Notes under the pieces: model-generated
Database searches by the model: none
Seen by the model: only the letters and a program-made list of their open reading frames with translations
Told to the model about the DNA's origin: nothing
Translations under genes and position numbers: made by a program
Assembly (NCBI GenBank): GCA_964059195.1
Contig: CAXKWD010000007.1
Coordinates: forward strand, 23,695,023-23,759,022
Length of the DNA stretch: 64,000 nucleotides
Reading direction: 5' to 3'
Origin: Ectobius pallidus
Lineage: Eukaryota; Arthropoda; Insecta; Blattodea; Ectobiidae
In this document: piece by piece, positions 10,478-23,088 of the stretch
Layout of the letters: each line of letters opens with the position of its first letter
Numbering within the stretch: position 1 is the stretch's first letter

Positions 10478-10808
10478 TAGGGATGAGCATCGATTAGTTA
10501 AGAACATCGATGTTAAAATAGGCTGTCGACCTGTCGATGTCGATATTAAGAAAAGTTTATGGTTTCAGAAAATTAGGCAACATTCATAAATAAACTGAAA
10601 TATCTCCATGAAAACTATCGATGTTTCGGGAAATTAGTCTCCTGTAAATAAAATTATATCTTAGAACGAAGATATTATATAAAACATTATGTATTATAAA
10701 AACATCGATGAAGGACAAACATCGGTTGTTTTCCATCGATGTAGAAAACATCGATCAACATGAAAATATCGATGTTTTGAAAACATCGGCCATCGGTGCT
10801 CAACCCAA
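10478..10808. mobile_element. hAT-type MITE (331 bp) with 8-bp TSD
   Basis: ATTCAGAG directly flanks the element at 10470-10477 and 10809-10816. An 8-bp duplication is the hAT hallmark. The ends are imperfect inverted repeats: TAGGGATGAGCATCGAT on the left and ATCGGTGCTCAACCCAA on the right. The interior is rich in ATCGATG/CATCGAT motifs near both ends, which may be subterminal transposase sites. There is no coding capacity. Confidence 0.85.
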
Positions 10809-10832
10809 ATTCAGAGCAATCAATTCTGGAGT

Positions 10833-11165
10833 AACCGAGCGAGGTGGCTGAGATGGTAACGTCTTGGACTTGCATTCGGGACGTCCCAGCTTCAAATCCC
10901 GTGGCCCGCCAATTTGATGTGGTTTTCTCATGGTTTCCCCAGTCGTAAACGCAAATGCCGAGTTGGATATTTACATACCATGAATCATCCTCGTCATTTC
11001 ATCTTGTATCATATCCACTGAAATTAATATAACTTAAATTTACTCTATAAAATACACTAACAATAGAAACAATTGACAATCACTAGTTCCATGGCCTATT
11101 CTACTGTATAGACACACATCCCGAACTCCTGATATGGCCTCGTAGCTAAGAGGAATATAAATACA
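10833..11165 (+). mobile_element. tRNA-derived SINE, family 3, full copy
   Basis: The head reads ACCGAGCGAGGTGGCTG, GGTAACGTCTTGGACTTG and a CAGCTTCAAATCCCGTGG T-arm. It is followed by GTGGTTTTCTCATGGTTTCC and a tail with TAGTTCCATGGCCTA and CATCCCGAACTCCTGA. The tail matches the interrupted copy at 48690-49215 almost along its length. The related head at 41740-41876 is on the minus strand. Confidence 0.8.
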
Positions 11166-11652
11166 GTTGATTTTTAAAAAATCTGCATTTTTAATTTCAA
11201 CCAAGATAACATTTTAGAATAATAATTAATTTTGTACTTTAAATGTGCATACTGAATTATTTCGCGAATATATTTTATAGGAAATATCTGACTTAAGTTC
11301 TGTTCAGTGCCAATCAGTTGGTCACGAATATAATCGATATGGGTTGAGTAATTTTTATCTTTCAAGAGGATATTATTTTTAAATTACGCACAGACTAGCG
11401 AATGTAGCATTCTTCATTCTGTAGGTTACTGTCGTGCTTTGGAACCTATCTCCACTGCATTTCTCAACACGCAACAATTTACTGTAATTTTTATTTCGCA
11501 AATCTTACCGCAATGACACTATTCATTCACAGAATAATTTAGTGTTCATGTTTGAAAACATAAAAACACGATGACTGATATTTCTCCACAAAAATAAAAT
11601 TATTACTGTATTATGATTGATATTAGGCTACTGTTATCAATAGCAGTAGTAG

Positions 11653-11703
<51 letters not shown>

Positions 11704-13555
11704 GTTATTATTATTATTATTATTATTTAGTCTGCATGGATGGAAAGCACCACAAAGTCAGATTTTTGTTTAAAAATAAAGGCAACATTTATGTAATTTT
11801 ACACATTAACCAATGATTGTAGTTGATTGGGACTTAAGATATGAGTCTGATAAATTACAATCTAAAATATGATCCATGATGAGTGAATGGATCAGAGAAA
11901 TTTGCAATCCAAATCTGAAAGGATTTCTTTGGAATATAGGACAGCTATGTTTTACGGGTTCCGTTGAAGACTGGTGTCTCCAGAGGTTTCTTTCTGAAGT
12001 TATGTTTTTAGTTACCGTCAAAAATGTTTTGAATAAAAATGCCTGCAACTTTCATTACATTATGCATATCTGCCATGTGTGTATGAAACATGTGCTCATA
12101 TTTGTATCAAATTAATTTTTTATTCAAGTTGTTTAGTTAAGAACATTCAGTATTGTAGATAAGTTGAGAAAAAAGATTTGACATTCTTCCTGCGAGATAT
12201 TCAGCTCTCAATATTAGTATAGAGTAAAATTTAAAAATATAGTGCTAATAGTTTTTTCCCGCACTCACAATTTGTTCACACCTAAGTAATTTTTAGGGTA
12301 TAAAGCTTAATTCATGTTATAAGCATGGAAAAGAAAAATATAAATATAGGCCTATTGCTTAGTAATTATTTAATTCATTTGCTTATTTACTAAGCAACTA
12401 ATCGACAGAACTAATAGTACTGAAGTCAAGAAAAATTGTTTCTCTTAATAGAACCTACGCTTCAGATATAGGCTACAACAAAGTGTGCTTAGACATTTTC
12501 AAACAGTTTCACAATAGGAAACAACGGTATTACTTCTCTTCCGAAGGAAGGCACTTGACGGGTTTTGACTGTGATGACAGTAGCACGCTTTCGCCGGAGT
12601 TTTAACTCACAATCATGAATAATTCGACCACTTTTCTGTCTAGTATCCGCATTTCAGACATTTGAAATTGCTATAGGCCTAATTAATTGAGGTGGTCTTA
12701 TAATGATATTTTAAGAGGGACCTCGACAAACGCCTATGAAATACTCAAATGTTTATTAGTAAAATATGTCAGTGATCCTTTTATATTTAAAAAGTTGTGA
12801 TTACTTATCTAACATTAAACATATATCTAGTAATAACCTGAAAACACAATTCGTTGTGTTATGAGTTGTGTGAAGCTATATAGTTGTTATGAATGTCATA
12901 TAAGCATTCCTAACTTATTATTGGTAAAATATGACGTCAGAGGAAGTTTGCGTCGCAAATCTGAGCTTGGAGCCTGCTGGTTGTGAGGACTTGGGAATTT
13001 GCTATTGTTTCTTCCTCATTTGTCTGAGACAGCTAATTAAACGGAGGAGAGAGAAGTTTGAAAACGCTGGCAGTGGCGTTTTCGTTAATTACCTTTTACA
13101 TATAATTGGAAACGAAATGTTTTAAGTTCTGTTAGTAAACAAGCTTAAGAACATAAGCACCCGTCTGTAACTTAATTCCTTTTAATGATATTTTAGAATC
13201 CCATTACCGAGTTCTTTGATAAATAAAATACCCCTACATAAACTTCTTTAAATACTGTATTTACAAACTGCCTTATAAATTCTGTTCATATTCTGCTGCC
13301 GGCCGTTTAAAGGCATGTTATGGCATGTTATGAACTCGGTCGCTATTTAGTAACTTGTATGAGTACCCCTCCATCAAGATTATTTATGGACACGCATAAT
13401 TAAAGTATATTAGGCTACCAGTAACTAAAATGGGAACATGGTAGTTAAGCAAAAGTCATGCCGGTAGATAATTATGCCGCTTTATCATATTGCACTTAAC
13501 ACACAATCTGAAAATCAAAACATTTCTTGATAAGTATACTTTCCTAGCATACTTA
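11166..13555. other. AT-rich region without supported gene
   Basis: Several frames of 60-80 codons are open on both strands (for example 11806-12115 and 12931-13125). None shows a recognisable domain. It contains the ATT microsatellite at 11655 and TAGGCCTA octamers near 12347 and 12674. Confidence 0.45.
11655..11729. repeat. (ATT)n microsatellite
   Basis: About 25 TTA/ATT units with one interruption (TTG). The poly-Tyr frame across it is an artefact. Confidence 0.95.
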
Positions 13556-13870
13556 CTTACTTACTTACTTACTCAATGGCAATAGAAAACTCCTCAGCAA
13601 GCTAAATGAATATTATATATTTTATGGAACCCGAAGGTTCATTGCCGCGCTTACCTGAGCCCGCCATTCAACACTAATCTGTGCTAACTCCATCCAACCA
13701 TCCCTCGCAAATCCTACTTCTCTTAAGTGTATCCTAATATTGTCCTTCCACCTATGTCTAGGTCTTCCAAGTGGTATTTTCCCTTCGGGTCTCCCGAGAC
13801 ATGTCTTTCCTGCCCCGTGCGTACAACATGTACAGCACATTTCATCCTCCGTGATTTAATTACCCTTACT
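13553..13870 (-). mobile_element. LINE A, 5'-truncated 3' end
   Basis: Read on the minus strand, the frame 13840-13622 ends in a characteristic LINE ORF2 C-terminus: GRPEGKIPLGRPRHRWKDNI, then LREVGF and AMNLRVP-stop. A 3' UTR and a tandem TAAG tail (ACTT units at 13553-13576 on the plus strand) follow. The same C-terminus or 3' UTR recurs at 21443-22225 and 58885-59215, all on the minus strand. The missing upstream part fits 5' truncation during reverse transcription. The clade (RTE-, CR1- or Jockey-like) cannot be fixed from this piece. Confidence 0.8.
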
Positions 13871-15299
13871 ATAATACCTTCTTAGTATAAGCACAGAAAT
13901 TAAAATTTGTGTAAATACTTTGGTGCACATAACTTTTTAGAGCGTACACTAAGCAAAGAGATTTTCAAAAACGTAATTTTTTTAGGAGAGCTTTCCAAGG
14001 TTAGGATTTGTGATAGGCTATAAATTGGAATTGTGAACATTACAGTATAGTAGACTAGTCTATTTATATGTGCAATAAAAGGTAACTCATAAGTTAATCC
14101 GTGATAAAATTGACGAGAATGATATGGTTACATTATAGGCCTATAGCCTATACTGATTAGGTCCATATTCTAAATATTGCTTTTGCGGCTGACGACGTTT
14201 CTCAAAAGCATAACTGTGTCAATTTTCACAATTTCTTTCGATCATGCATGGCTCCTGCTGATGAGAGCTTGGCCCAGGGGCGAAAATAAAATTTTATTAT
14301 TTTTGAGCTATCTAGTTTAAATTCTTATGCCACAAATTTCAATACAGTTGTAATAATTTATTATTTTAAGTCTTACAGAAAGTTGGGTTCTGTAACTATG
14401 CGAATGACAGAGAGATATAAGGCTGGTTTTTGTTTTCATTATCACCACCATTACCATATAACCAGCATTATCATCATCATCATCATCATCATATCTAACC
14501 CTGTCTGAGACTATTACATATTCTGTCTGCGCCAATCGGCTCTCCTAAGCTCTCCTAACGTTATAAATATTAAGCCGGTGCTAAAGCGAACATGTAAAAG
14601 AAAGGTCATTTGAGAGAATTTGCTTTTATTCAAATATTATACCCTCTGATTCTACAAGCAGTTTACTGGTACACAAATATATAGTTATTTAAAAACGTAT
14701 TTATTAAAAAGTACAGAACGTAGACTGTGCATGGTTCCATTTTTATTGTACATTGCCAAAAGTTTGTTTATCAGGAATTAAAAGTGATTTTTATAGCAAA
14801 CATTAGCAAAATTTGCTGAGGTTTAAAAAATCGTATAAAATAAGCATCATGTTTGACAGATTACGTAAATTTTTATTTATGATTTTATCTCTGAATTTTA
14901 CTTGAAAAAGAAAATTCATTACTTATAATTTTTACCTATTTAATGATCACATCATTTCTTCTATGGAAACATTAAACTGACTTCGACTCCATACAGGTGG
15001 TGATTTTCATTCTCTTCTGCTTCTCTTTCAAGTCCTATCAGTAGGCCCTACTATCCCACTGCACAGCCCTTTACTCCTCTTCATTTTCCATTTCTACAAT
15101 TCGGTTATGGGACTCTTTATCCATGAATATCAGCGACTGTCAAAATTTCAGACATTTCAAACAAAAGCAGCACTCAGTATCTGAACTCACTGTGTCTTAT
15201 CGCTTTGTACATAAAAAGTATTAGCTATAACTGGTTGTAAATAATCTAAAGAAGTCATAAATGATTGATTTAATGTTTTCTTGTAACTGTAAGTCATAA
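13871..15299. other. No recognisable gene
   Basis: AT-rich sequence. A short ATC tract lies at about 14470-14491. Confidence 0.45.
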
Positions 15300-15510
15300 A
15301 TGTGAGATTTAATTTTTGTATTATTGTATAATTTTTTCTTATTATTATAGTAATCTCATATCTTAGCTTTAGTTTAAGTGCTATTTTATTTTCCTTATAT
15401 ATATATATATTTAAATTTAAAAAAAATTGTGTTTAATTGTATCGTATGGGATCCTGGTAGGGGCAAGAGAAGACCTGATGGTATTATCTCTACCAGGCTA
15501 AATAAGTAAT
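15300..15510 (+). mobile_element. Possible LINE 3' terminus
   Basis: The segment GGGCAAGAGAAGACCTGATG, then TCTCTACCAGGCTAAATAAG resembles 3' ends of insect non-LTR retrotransposons, which finish in a hairpin-like CTGGTAG...CTACCAG and AAATAAGTAA. No ORF2 frame is readable upstream. Confidence 0.35.
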
Positions 15511-16454
15511 TTTTAATAACCCAAAATGAGAGGCTTAATTAGTAAAAGTTGTTTGTTGAGATAACCTGTTGACACTTTGCACGATATATGAATGCACCTT
15601 GGAAATTTGAAAGGATAGGAAGATCCTAACAATAATAATATTATATATTTTAGTGCTTCCTTAACTGAGAAATTTGAAGTTTCTTGTTGTTTTGATTTAT
15701 AAGAATTAATTAACTGGAAGGGGCCTGGCAAGATTGAAGAAAAAATCGGGAGAAAAAGAAAAGCCTATTCAGGTCAATTGAGTAGGCGATTTCCAAACGG
15801 TACTGTGTCCATATTATTTAAAATTTACGTAAGTAATACTTTTAATACATTGCTTTGGGTTTCATCGATTTTCTCCGTGAAAATCATGGTAATTATATGA
15901 ATATTGGATTATAAATTCTGTTTTTATTTAAAAACATACTGTATTCGCAAGAAATCTATATCTAAAGTACTTATTTCCAAAGTGTACTGAATTTAGCATT
16001 ACTACTATGTCACCGTAATTTATGCATTTCAGAAAGTACTACAGTATATTATTTTATTACTTCAGGATATTTCCTGCAACAAAATACTAATTCCAATTAA
16101 ATTCCCTCCAGAACATCCTAAATCCTCATTTCATTCCAAAAACTAGTATATCCTAATACTGAATTTTAAATTTTCTCTCATTTACATAATAATTTACAAA
16201 ATTACAAACTTTATTCACTTCTCAAGTACCATAAAGAATTCACAATAAGTGTAACTCTGAGCTGGGAACAAAGCTAAATAAAATAATATAAGTTTTTTTG
16301 AATTCTGAAAATTAATGAAGCTGACTTTGGTACTTTTTGAAATTCGCTTTCTCAATTTGGAAATTTAGGACGTGGTCTCAAACTTCTTAGCATTGAGAGT
16401 GTTATGAATGTGAAGAAAATATACCGATAGACCCAGTAATAAATTGTAAAAAGA

Positions 16455-16456
<2 letters not shown>

Positions 16457-16502
<46 letters not shown>
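16457..16502. repeat. (AAT)n microsatellite
   Basis: About 15 uninterrupted AAT units. The poly-Ile/Leu/Tyr frames on the minus strand are artefacts. Confidence 0.95.
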
Positions 16503-16503
<1 letters not shown>

Positions 16504-19236
16504 GCGAATTTCCAGAGAAACCCAAGAAGAAAACTGGAAGTAAATGAACGGAAGAACGGAAACAGCAACATCGCGAAAGAATGAAGGAGTTTGGGGAAGA
16601 CAAGAAAAAGACAATTGTTTCACGTGGTCCTAAGCTGGCCTAATCGAAAGGAAAAAAAATTACAACAGCGTCACGAATATTAATTACCGGTACAATTTTC
16701 TTTCAAGTATATTTCCCACCAGGTTATTAACCTATATCACATATAGATCACTCATAAACAAATATATCACGGAAATAGGAAGACCTGGAAGATATCTTCA
16801 CGCTTTCTTTCGCTGTAAACACTAATGTTTAATATCCAGAGCATTTCACTTCACTGAATCTCACGACGTTACGTGAGAATTTCTTCGCCCACAATTCCGT
16901 GGAATTTATTATATTCGTAACACTCGTTTTGGAGAACTATGGTACAGGTTTTCCATTGCGACGTGCCACATTTCACTTTTCATATGTAAATTTGTGAAGA
17001 GGTGTTGTCATATATCTTTTTGACCACTTGTCCAGCATCGTGATGGACAATGCCACTTGTTATGCGCCACTCGACCCTTCTTGCTCAAACCGTATGCTTC
17101 GCATTCGAATTAAATTGCCGCGTGCAGATCGCGTCTAGAAAGGCTTGCCGTCTTGAAAGCAAAAGAGAAGAAGAAAAAAGGTAGATGCACTTTCTAACAT
17201 CGATCATTCACCCTTTTTCTCTTATACACCTTCGCATCACTTTCTTCTTCTCAATTCACTTTAACACTTAGTAGTACCAAACATTATGGTATAACACATA
17301 ACATACTAAACACAATTCAAAATACACCAATAATATAATTTTAGAAAACCACAATGAAAGCACGCATTCTTTACTAATAAGGCAAACGTGTCTTGAAATT
17401 AAACAAAAACAATTTTTAACTACTATAATTATAATGGTTATATTGAATTTTATGCTAGTTGCTTCCATATCCATTGCTTATATCCAGTCGAAGAATTCAA
17501 ACGTTTTTGTTAGCTAAAGCAGCGCTTCACGTCGAATGTGCTAAATATCATCAATCGTTTTTATTTAGGTCTATATATTTCACACGTGACAATAACTTAT
17601 TTAATTTAAATATATAAAAAGCTTCTTCTTTGCTGTTTTCACTTTTAATAGATTTACACATGATTCACTGCATGATAATTTTTCACACGATTAAGTAAAT
17701 CAATTTTATAACCTTTCTAGCTGATATTAGAAAATTCGTAGGCAAGGAGCTCTGCGGATCACCTGGCCTAAATGTAAATTTTCTACGTGAAATTAATACT
17801 AATTCAGACAGGGTTCCCTTCGTTAATTTATATTACTGGTTTAATGGAAAATGTAGGCCTATTTAAAAAGTCCCATAATGAGCGCACCTTCGAAAGTTAT
17901 TTTCATTCAAGATTTGTAGTTTATCTACTAAGAAGATTATATTTTAATCATGTTGAAATGTTATTTTTAAATAATTCCAAACACTGTATGTTTTACACTA
18001 GCCCACATTATCTTCATGATTCCCATAATGCCAAATGTCTTAAAATATTAAAATATAGTTTACGGTAGTTTATTATTTATGTGAGTAGAACAACTTAAAC
18101 GGTTATAAATAACAATACAACAATACTAATAACAGCAAAAATATTTTAATCGCTCAGTGGATAATTCTAGTGCTAGCATATCATTCATTCTCTCTTTCTT
18201 ATCCACATTGAAGAATAATAAAACCAATTTAAAAATTCGTAGTTTTCATAACGCAAGTAAAACAATGTTCTATAGTTTAAAAAAAAACAGAAAGCCTTTA
18301 CACAACTCGTATATTAAGCATAACTTCAAGCCACTTGACGGAATAACGTGCATGACTCGTTCCCATATCCGAGAGGAGTAAAAACGCAGTTCCTCAATAG
18401 ACGGGGCACAACAATTGGCCGTCGATTAATAACGAAACGTAATTTTATAGTTGAACTAGCTATGTGAAATACACTTTAATTCGTTAAGCAGAACATCTCC
18501 GTACAGTACGAATTCCTGTAAGTCTTAACATGTTAAAACCATGCCTATAATTCCATGAAGTAAAACTGGCAGATCTTATTGCACTGAAGCTTAGCAGCTG
18601 GAAAAACCACATAACATCGGTCCATTTAACTCAACAAGATTAAAGCAGTCCACTAAGGTTCATCATCCTTCCAGGTGGTCATCTACACTCTACTGCTATT
18701 GACTCCAGACTCAAACCAGAACTCCCTACAGGCGGTGCAACAAGTATCTCCTTTCGTGATGGGTTCGGGCGACTAACAAAAGTTCTTAGAATCACAATAC
18801 CTATTTTTCAAAAAAACGAAGAGAGGGGATAAATTAGGTCCAATAAGTGCAATAAAAAGTCTATCCAATAAAGAATGATGTAACTTAATGACTCAGAAAA
18901 TATTCTTGGAATCGCTACAAATATTTGAAAGGAAGACTGGAGAGTTAAAAGTGAAAAACGTCCAATGAAGAAGGACGTGAGTGACTAAGGTTGTTTTGTA
19001 GAATCGTTACACCTATTGTAGTTTTAAGAGACCTTCTAGGAGGAGGGGTTACAGAAAGGGGGAGCTGTTATGAAGAGGAACGATATAGATGACAATAAGA
19101 AAAGGTTGCTAATAATTGTAATAGGGAATCACACCCTTTAGAAAGTACGTAAAAGAATTAAATGACCTAGTCATTTGGAGGGGAGGGAACAAGGGTTCAA
19201 TCGAACATACCCATCGTGACATCATCGTTTGTAGCT

Positions 19237-19330
19237 GATTGGTTGTCTCATGCCAGATGACGATCTTTTACTATTTTGGAATGTCGTCTCTTGTAAAGCT
19301 TTATATACGCAAGATATTCTTAGTGTCAGC
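19237..19330 (+). promoter_or_regulatory. Possible core promoter (reverse CCAAT, TATA, Inr-like)
   Basis: GATTGG at about 19237, TTTATATACGC at about 19299 and GTGTCAGC 25-30 bp downstream are spaced like a Pol II core promoter. No convincing transcript or coding exon follows, so this may be chance in AT-rich DNA. Confidence 0.2.
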
Positions 19331-20917
19331 GACTGCCATCAGGGATAGCGTTAATGACTACTTCTAGCGACGCTTTCACTAGTTCCGAGTGTCAAACGGA
19401 AGAAGTGTGTGGCATTCATTTTGGATGGAGAATATTAATTTCCTTCTTTCGTTTGCGTGATATTTTATTTGAAACATGTCACTTTTTCGTAGTTTTGGTG
19501 AAATTTCGTCGAGTGTTAACGAATTTAAAATTCGTTTAAAATTAATTTTAGAGTATTATTCTTGCTTATAATAAATTAGACATGTCACGTAAAAGATCGG
19601 ACTGTGTAACACTTTTTAAATGGAAGCGTATTATTTAATAAGAATCGTGTTTAACTAAATTTAAAATCTATAAATTACAGTAAATCAGCGATTTTCTCGA
19701 ACTAAAATATTCACCTTCGACTGTGTGGTAAAATTTTAAATTTAGAGTTAGAACTAATACATGAAGTCACATGAATAGCGACACTAATTTGCAAGAGGTT
19801 CCATATTTTTATTTTTGCCTTTAGTAGGAAATATCAGTCTAAGTGAATTAATTGTGGTTCTTTAATTATAGTTAAATAATAATAAGAATATAATTATAAT
19901 TCAAATTCATATAAAAAAACCCGACGAAGTGTTCATACTGATCATGTATTTAAATAATTGTTCCATAACTTTGTCGGATCTCGTTCTCGGTTAACACAAC
20001 CAAGTTTTGAAAATGACACAGGTAAAAATGTCTATATTCTGCGGTTTTCAATTCGATCGATTTTCATTAAACAGAGCGAAAATCTAAAATACATCAGACC
20101 TAATTACAGTTTATGTGTACTCGAAACTCAAGAATTTTTATCAACGAATACGTACTGACTACTTCTCGTCAAAAAGTAAGCAAAACATCACCCGATGAAT
20201 ACTTTTACAGCAATTCACTTGAATCTTGAATTTGGGATAGTTGTAGCATACAGATATTTGAAGTATACAGTGACAATCATTCTGATATTGACTATATGAA
20301 ATTCTAACTTTATGAATATTTAAGAATAACACAGAAATGTTTTTAAAACACACAGAGGAATACAATAATAGTGATGTTAAAATTAATTACTTCCAGAGTT
20401 TTGGCACAATTGTAGGCCTAAATCTACGTGTATTGTACGACAGTTTCGATTTCTGCTAAATGAATAAAAAAATCACGGATTAATAATTTCTTTAATCATG
20501 CCACGAAAAAAATTACATGACGTTAATAGATCGCTTAGACTTTTCTACACTTTAATATTAAGCGGAAAAAATCGCAATATGTATAGAACAATTTCCAAAT
20601 TCATTAAGAAAATTATGATTTATTACACAAATTTACATGTTTCATATTTGAATTTTTTTTAAATTTATGAACTAACGAAACTTTTGATGGCTTAGGAAAC
20701 GTCACCCTGAAATTTATAATGATTACTACTTTTTTTAAATCGTTGCTATTGTAGTCATTAGCTCCTAACTGGGAAAAGTAAGATAACTTTAAAATAATGA
20801 ATAAAATGAGATTGTTGGTGACAATATAATACAATGTCCTAATTTCTCCCTTCTCCCACCCTCTACCCCCAAAAAAGGGTCGAATAAAAAAGATGGAGAG
20901 TAGAATTACTTACAATT

Positions 20918-21365
20918 GGCTGTGTGACGGAGCGCGCGCGCACGAGTTGCTTCTCGCGAAGTTGAGTCGGTGAATGGATTGGTATGATGTCGCTGCTTGT
21001 AGTAGATCTTGTGGAGGTACAAGGAGAGCTAGGAGAGAGATTTCTTTTCTTTCTCCGCTGCCACTTCAAGAAGATTGTTGTAGACGCTGTGAGGTGTACC
21101 AAGCAACTGAAAGGCTACGACCGACTTGGTCATTCCACCGTCACAGAGAAAATAAAACTGTGGCCCGTGCACCAAAGTGGCTCTCTCTAGGTCATGCATT
21201 CGGCACAGGATTCTCTGCAGAATGCCAGTTATTCGGTTCCCATGTCCGGATATCGCACTTCAGACACGCTTCCTCGAAGACAATTCAAACGAAAGCGAAA
21301 ACATTACACTACTGCTTTAACAGAGTTTTCTTCACCTGCTTGCCTCCATTGAGAACTGTGTAAAC
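20918..21365. other. GC-richer, CpG-containing island with a 129-codon frame
   Basis: This block differs sharply from its AT-rich flanks. It starts with an alternating GC run (GAGCGCGCGCGCACGAG near 20930) and keeps balanced composition to about 21360. A plus-strand frame of 129 codons (20974-21363), rich in Arg and Cys, and a 68-codon frame in another phase are open. I recognise no domain. It could be a promoter or 5' exon of a host gene, or an old element. Confidence 0.35.
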
Positions 21366-21442
21366 ATCGTCATTGTCTCTTTCTTCCGATCCTAACGGCC
21401 TATAGAGCTCCATTTCCGTAGTGTTCATACCACCATACAACA

Positions 21443-22225
21443 CTTACTTACTTAGGCCTACTTACTCAATGGCAATAGACAACTCCTAAGCAATCTAAAG
21501 GAATATTATCTATTTTATGGAACCCGAAAGTTCATTGCCTACTAGAGTAAGCGCTACTAGAGCCCGCCATTCAACCCTATTCTGTGCTAACTCCATCCAA
21601 CCGTCCCTCTCAAATCCTACTTCTCTTTAATCTATCCTAATATTGTCCTCCCACGTACGTCTACGTCTCCTAAGTGGGTCTTCCCAGTCAATATTTTTGA
21701 GATATGTCTTTCCTCCCCCATGCGCGCAACATGTCCAGCCCATTTCATCATCAGTCCTTTAATTACCCTTACTATATCCGGTGACGAGTACAGGTTATGA
21801 AGCTCGTCGTTATGCAGTTTTCTCCAGTCCCCATTTTCATCTCTCTTAGGCCCAAATATTTTAGGTTTTCTTAAGCACCCTGTTTTCGAACACTCTAAGA
21901 ATATGTTCTACCCGAAGAGTAAGCAACCATGTCTCACATTCATATAATACAACCGGCAGGATAATTGTTTTAGATTTCTGGACAGAAGAGTTCCTGAACT
22001 GCATACAAACAGGCATTTCCTGATTTGAGTCTACACTTAACTTCTTCTAATTTAACACTATTTGTATCTGTATATTTAGCGCTCAGATATTTGAATTTCT
22101 CCACTTGTTTGAACGATTCACCGGCTATTCTAATATCTTGTAGTGCATTATTTTGACGTTTTACGACCATATACTTAGTTTTTCTGTATTAATTTCCAAT
22201 CCAACATTCCTGCAGGCAACATACA
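21443..22225 (-). mobile_element. LINE A, longer 5'-truncated copy
   Basis: The 3' UTR and tail (ACTTACTTACTTAGG, TATTTTATGGAACCCG) match 13553-13870 and 58885-59215. Farther into the element the minus-strand frame 22170-21970 reads MVVKRQNNAL, IRIAGESFKQVEKFKYL and VKCRLKSGNACLYAVQEL. This is the region just after the RT domain of insect LINE ORF2 proteins (YLG and KSGNACY-type motifs). Many in-frame stops and shifts lie between this and the 3' end, so the copy is dead. Confidence 0.8.
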
Positions 22226-23024
22226 ACACTTACACTGACAAATATTATCGCGGTGAATTTCATCAAAGGATAAAGATCTTAGGCCAGTTCTATACAAAAA
22301 GACTTTGAACAACGTCTATTAGGCCTATTCTCACAATCTTAGAGAATTTAATGGAGTGAAATAAGCTAATAATCGATTTCAAACAGACTTAAAACGCTTA
22401 CTTTCAAAGAATAATGCCCGGTGGATTACGTTATGTATTAAAATACATGGATTATGTCATAGTATAGCCACAGAATACTTAATGCTTGCTGTAATTAATT
22501 CATCTTGTAATTTATATTTCTTCCGCCATGTAACAAATGTAGTGGTGCTACAAAATGATGTGATATAGCCTATTAAATCGATGTAATTAAATACGAGATG
22601 TATCATCTTACGACTGTTGATAAAATGGATTGTAGCCAAGGCTTTTTTTTTCTAAAGCTATTTTACAAACCCAAAATATATGTCCCCGTTTATGAAGCTA
22701 TAGGCCTAATTTTCTTATTTTTATAGAATTATTTTAAGTTGATCTTCACAATAATCCATATATCATTTTGGGTTACATGTTTAAAAAGAGCGGGTATTTA
22801 ATTGTCACACTATAAAATCCAACATGACATCTAAAATGGAAATTATAGTACATATGTGACACATCTTGAACATAACGGTCAGAGTCAGTTCTTTTACTGA
22901 AAAACTCCCAATTTTGTCGGTTAAAAGTTTTGCTTTTTCGCAAATAATTATTATAACGATTATAATCTGCCGTGAAATATTATTTCCCAATGCTCAATGC
23001 TGTAAAAACCACTTGAATACAGCC
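22226..23024. other. No recognisable gene
   Basis: AT-rich sequence with only short unsupported frames. TAGGCCTA octamers occur near 22320 and 22702. Confidence 0.45.
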
Positions 23025-23086
23025 TCAAAAAGAACCGGATAATTGGCGATTCGGATAGTTGGAGTTCGGATATTGGAGTTTTACTG
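23025..23086. mobile_element. Solo terminus of a pogo/Tigger-like DNA transposon
   Basis: Read inward from the end, the minus strand begins CAGTAAAACTCCAATATCCG and continues with two further ATCCG-type motifs. This resembles Tigger/pogo terminal repeats, which start CAGT and carry AAAACTCC and TATCCG. A TA dinucleotide follows at 23087, the usual target. No partner terminus is seen nearby, so this is a remnant. Confidence 0.45.
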
Positions 23087-23088
23087 TA

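Larger units (their letters stand above)
15511..20917. other. Long AT-rich region without supported gene
   Basis: No frame with a recognisable domain over more than 5 kb. Microsatellite (AAT)n lies at 16457-16502. A reverse CCAAT (GATTGG) near 19237 and a TATATA box near 19300, followed by a TGTCAG initiator-like sequence near 19324, could be a promoter, but the 61-codon frame that follows has no recognisable domain. Confidence 0.4.

Noticed and set aside
11613..11816. Tyrosine-rich protein
   Set aside because: The frame is a translated ATT microsatellite.
16352..16623. Three overlapping minus-strand frames rich in Leu, Ile or Tyr
   Set aside because: All three are readings of the AAT microsatellite and its flanks.
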